From: Bacteroidota bacterium
GTDB lineage: Bacteria; Bacteroidota; Bacteroidia; Chitinophagales; Chitinophagaceae
DNA: 64,000 bases
Assembly: GCA_018266455.1 (NCBI GenBank)
Contig: JAFEAJ010000001.1
Coordinates: 62,001 to 126,000 of the forward strand
Direction of reading: 5' to 3'
In this document: positions 63,101 through 64,000 of the stretch, piece after piece
How positions within the stretch are numbered: the first letter of the stretch is position 1
Layout of the letters: each line of letters starts with the position of its first letter
Made by a program: the position numbers and the translations under genes
Notes under the pieces: model-generated
The model's input: only the letters and a program-made list of their open reading frames with translations
The model's database searches: none
What the model was told of the DNA's origin: nothing

Positions 63101-63687
63101 GCAGCAGCGGTCATTTCAGATGCATCATTGCTGAAATCATAAGCCAGCAATTGCTGGGCGCCAAAAGCCATTCCTTTTGCAATGGGGTTAATGCCTGTGG
63201 CGATCATGGTCCCGGTAGTATGGGTGGCATGGCCTTCTACAGTGCCTACATCTTTAAGTGCGATCCGGCCAGTGAGCTCTACATGTGTAGTAAGCGGGTG
63301 GCCGCCATCCCAAATGGCCATTTTCCCTTTAACAGCCGCAGAGGAGCCTGATAAGTTCAATCCTGAAGAGCCGCCAGGCCACAACTGGCTTGCCCTTGTT
63401 GTTGCTGCGGCAATGGTATTGTTGTAGGTAGTAACATACCTCGGGTTGCCCAATTCATCCACGCCTATCAGTAAAACAGAGCCCCCGTTTTTGGTTATTT
63501 TTCTCAAAAACCATCCTTTTTGTTTGGCAAGCTGCAATGCCCTGGTCAAATCGCTTTCTTCCCTGCTCTTAAAATTTTTCGACATTGCGGTGAGTGCATT
63601 CCTGTTGGTAAGAACCTGTGCGGACAACGGGCAAAAAAATGTTACAGCTATCATTAAGGTAAGGACAACGGAGAGCCTTTTCGTCAT
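60106..63687 (-). CDS. T9SS-exported S8 subtilisin-like protease
   Basis: A 1193-aa protein from ATG 63687, which gives a clean signal peptide (MTKRLSVVLTLMIAVTFF, then SAQ); the frame upstream to 63789 is not signal-like. The catalytic triad is D127 (MAIWDGGHP), H153 (GHATHTTGT) and S374 (SGTSMATP). C-terminal to it lie a jelly-roll region, a GEVED-type domain with an EF-like FIDYNNNGVFDANE, CARDB-like Ig modules, and a type A T9SS sorting domain (WPNPVTPGSNL, then VFDLLGRRYF and KKKVLITK). It is exported through T9SS to the surface or medium, consistent with the porW homologue at the start of the window. Confidence 0.95.
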   Translation of the reverse strand: MTKRLSVVLTLMIAVTFFCPLSAQVLTNRNALTAMSKNFKSREESDLTRALQLAKQKGWFLRKITKNGGSVLLIGVDELGNPRYVTTYNNTIAAATTRASQLWPGGSSGLNLSGSSAAVKGKMAIWDGGHPLTTHVELTGRIALKDVGTVEGHATHTTGTMIATGINPIAKGMAFGAQQLLAYDFSNDASEMTAAAPALLISNHSYGFLSGSGWTFDGTNWNWYGDTTVSKSDAYGFGYYDKNAQLYDSIAYNAPYYLIDVAAGNARGYNGPAVDSSYLYNGNTKIKRSAILGNNPNFTSISNTADSKNTLVVGAVNGIPAGYNSPNDVTIAYFSSWGPTNDGRIKPDVVADGVDVTSTWNTSTTAYSTQSGTSMATPNVTGSLYLLQEYYDKLHPSLFMRSATLKALAIHTADEAGPAEGPDYVYGWGLLDALKGANVITSSYNQQADTIIESTLNNGATYTFNVVASGKGPLAATLVWTDPPGTPVAVPQSLHNTAPMLVNDLDMRITSGAQVYKPWVLDPANPSNPATRGDNFRDNVEKINVDSIVPGQAYTVTITHKGTLARGQQAFSLLVSGIGGQAYCASAPTSTAGTRIDSIGISNINIANPAGCTSYINNTKYTIQIQPKQKLPIRIRLGSCDASVSNKVVKVFIDYNNNGVFDANELAAQSSVMSGNAVYTDTISLPSLTKGNFTMLRIVAQETNDPSTVQACGSYGNGETDDFNVLVVSPANDLALAQVISPVNGACSDDAELVTIAIRNNGTDTASKVPVSAVIKNGSTTVATLNEVYPGKIPPGFLVTYTFQTTVATASGANYNVSAFVTSATDQNSANDTLTSTVSIAAAPAAPEATATVSGDTLHLTVTNPNPSSIYFWYASATSDTALFASTDTLLTLNSVPAGNTFYVGEGIKGTVGVKSKNDYQSGSGGGYQSPGNNFLAYDAKVPIVLNSAKLFTGNPGKIQLMVIDTLDTQPDGSYFYRVLSNTIIDVYATSPTPKPGSVSGNNPADNGAVFYINLSLPAGKHLILDSTIDATIDKTAIATASIFRNNNITGNPYPFTIPNVISITGNSATSASNPNQYQSYYYYLYDMKVQTADCVSDRTAVTVSVPSNLSFNVWPNPVTPGSNLNILFNAGSTGNFQIEVFDLLGRRYFSQNYSASGLFSTQVNVNSLVTGIYILVIREGSKLYKKKVLITK

Positions 63688-63752
63688 AAATAGTTGTTTA
63701 TACGTATTCTTTATTTTCACTAAATTAGAACTTTCACTTTTAAAATGCGGCA

Positions 63753-64000
63753 ATGCACAAATTTCTTTTTTCTCTTTCCAATATATCATTAATAGCGGTT
63801 ATTGGTTCCTGTGCATCGCTTGCACATTCACATTCAAATGATGTGCCTCAGCAAGGCATTGAGGGATACGTTTACCTGGTATCAGGCAACCAGATGCCTT
63901 CGCCTGATGCAAAGCCTGTTCCACTAAAAGGAACCAGCACATTTTTATATATTTATCAGCTCACGAACCTGAGCCAGGTGCAAAGACAGGGACAATCAGC
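63753..64000 (+). CDS. Secreted protein, N-terminal part (3' partial)
   Basis: ATG 63753 opens a frame that runs off the window after 82 codons. The first ~25 residues are a signal peptide (MHKFLFSLSNISLIAVIGSC, then ASLAHS), possibly with a lipobox-like GSC. The mature start GIEGYVYLVSGNQMPSPDA resembles carboxypeptidase-like regulatory/CNA-B-type domains found in Chitinophagaceae exported proteins. Only the first domain is visible, so the function cannot be given. It is divergent from the subtilase; the 65-bp gap holds both promoters. Confidence 0.65.
   Translation, partial: MHKFLFSLSNISLIAVIGSCASLAHSHSNDVPQQGIEGYVYLVSGNQMPSPDAKPVPLKGTSTFLYIYQLTNLSQVQRQGQS

Noticed and set aside
63688..63789. 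Extended N-terminus of the subtilase from 63789
   Set aside because: It would place a charged 34-residue segment before the signal peptide and overlap the divergent gene at 63753.
1..64000. CRISPR arrays, rRNA operons, prophage or conjugative elements
   Set aside because: No regularly spaced direct repeats, rRNA signatures, integrases, phage structural or transfer genes were seen.

Overview
The window is ordinary chromosome from a Bacteroidota bacterium, most likely Chitinophagaceae or a close relative. Several things point there. There is a PorW/SprE-type type IX secretion (T9SS) lipoprotein, and a large S8 protease carries a T9SS C-terminal sorting domain. Families typical of the phylum are present: DUF2851, DUF5686, DUF4139 with a carboxypeptidase-like regulatory domain, a UbiA-type geranylgeranyl transferase, a DUF2520 Rossmann protein and an LBF_2804-like protein. 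A few promoters resemble the Bacteroidota -33/-7 consensus (TTG, then TAnnTTTG). No rRNA, tRNA, CRISPR array, prophage or intact insertion sequence was recognised.

Layout. 1-5.1 kb: T9SS lipoprotein porW/sprE (5' end outside the window) and class A penicillin-binding protein. 5.2-15.5 kb: housekeeping, mostly on the minus strand: an orphan LuxR-type regulator, a lipA/phosphodiester glycosidase pair, an envelope protein, OsmC, DUF2851, the DUF2520/KdsC-like/UbiA/Maf cluster, a hydrolase and pcm. 15.6-23.6 kb: PhyH dioxygenase, NupG-like MFS permease, Gfo/Idh/MocA oxidoreductase, an orphan GT-A-like protein, a 2-hydroxyacid dehydrogenase, a YCF48 protein and phoH. 23.6-28.2 kb: ion and small-molecule handling (crcB, DUF190, ppa, two TauE/SafE permeases around a DUF1634 protein), then an ECF sigma factor overlapping a probable membrane anti-sigma factor. 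28.3-41.8 kb: lipoproteins, S10 carboxypeptidase, SprT-like protein, Kir-type potassium channel, a MuiA/DUF4139 protein with an inserted SusC-like domain, a decayed sulfatase, M16 peptidase and free-methionine-sulfoxide reductase.

41.8-47.7 kb: a compact five-gene minus-strand operon of pgpA-like phosphatase, GtrA, DUF5686 barrel, CDP-alcohol phosphatidyltransferase fused to a DUF4833-like domain, and AUR1-like PAP2 protein. The set resembles the inositol-phospholipid/inositol-phosphorylceramide locus of Bacteroides, without the myo-inositol-phosphate synthase. 47.9-51.4 kb: TetR, then a lipoprotein/seven-helix protein/histidine kinase/response regulator operon. 51.5-52.8 kb: a 150-bp MITE-like element with inverted repeats and a TAA target duplication, directly upstream of a papain-family protease gene that is followed 12 bp later by a chagasin-like (I42) inhibitor gene. 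Neither protein has a visible signal peptide, so this looks like a cytoplasmic protease-inhibitor module and is the most unusual system in the window. 52.9-59.7 kb: translation quality control (arfB, dtd), phzF, mazG, an LBF_2804-like protein, glyS, small proteins and a ferredoxin-NADP reductase. 60-64 kb: the T9SS-exported subtilase and, divergently, the start of another secreted protein that runs off the window.
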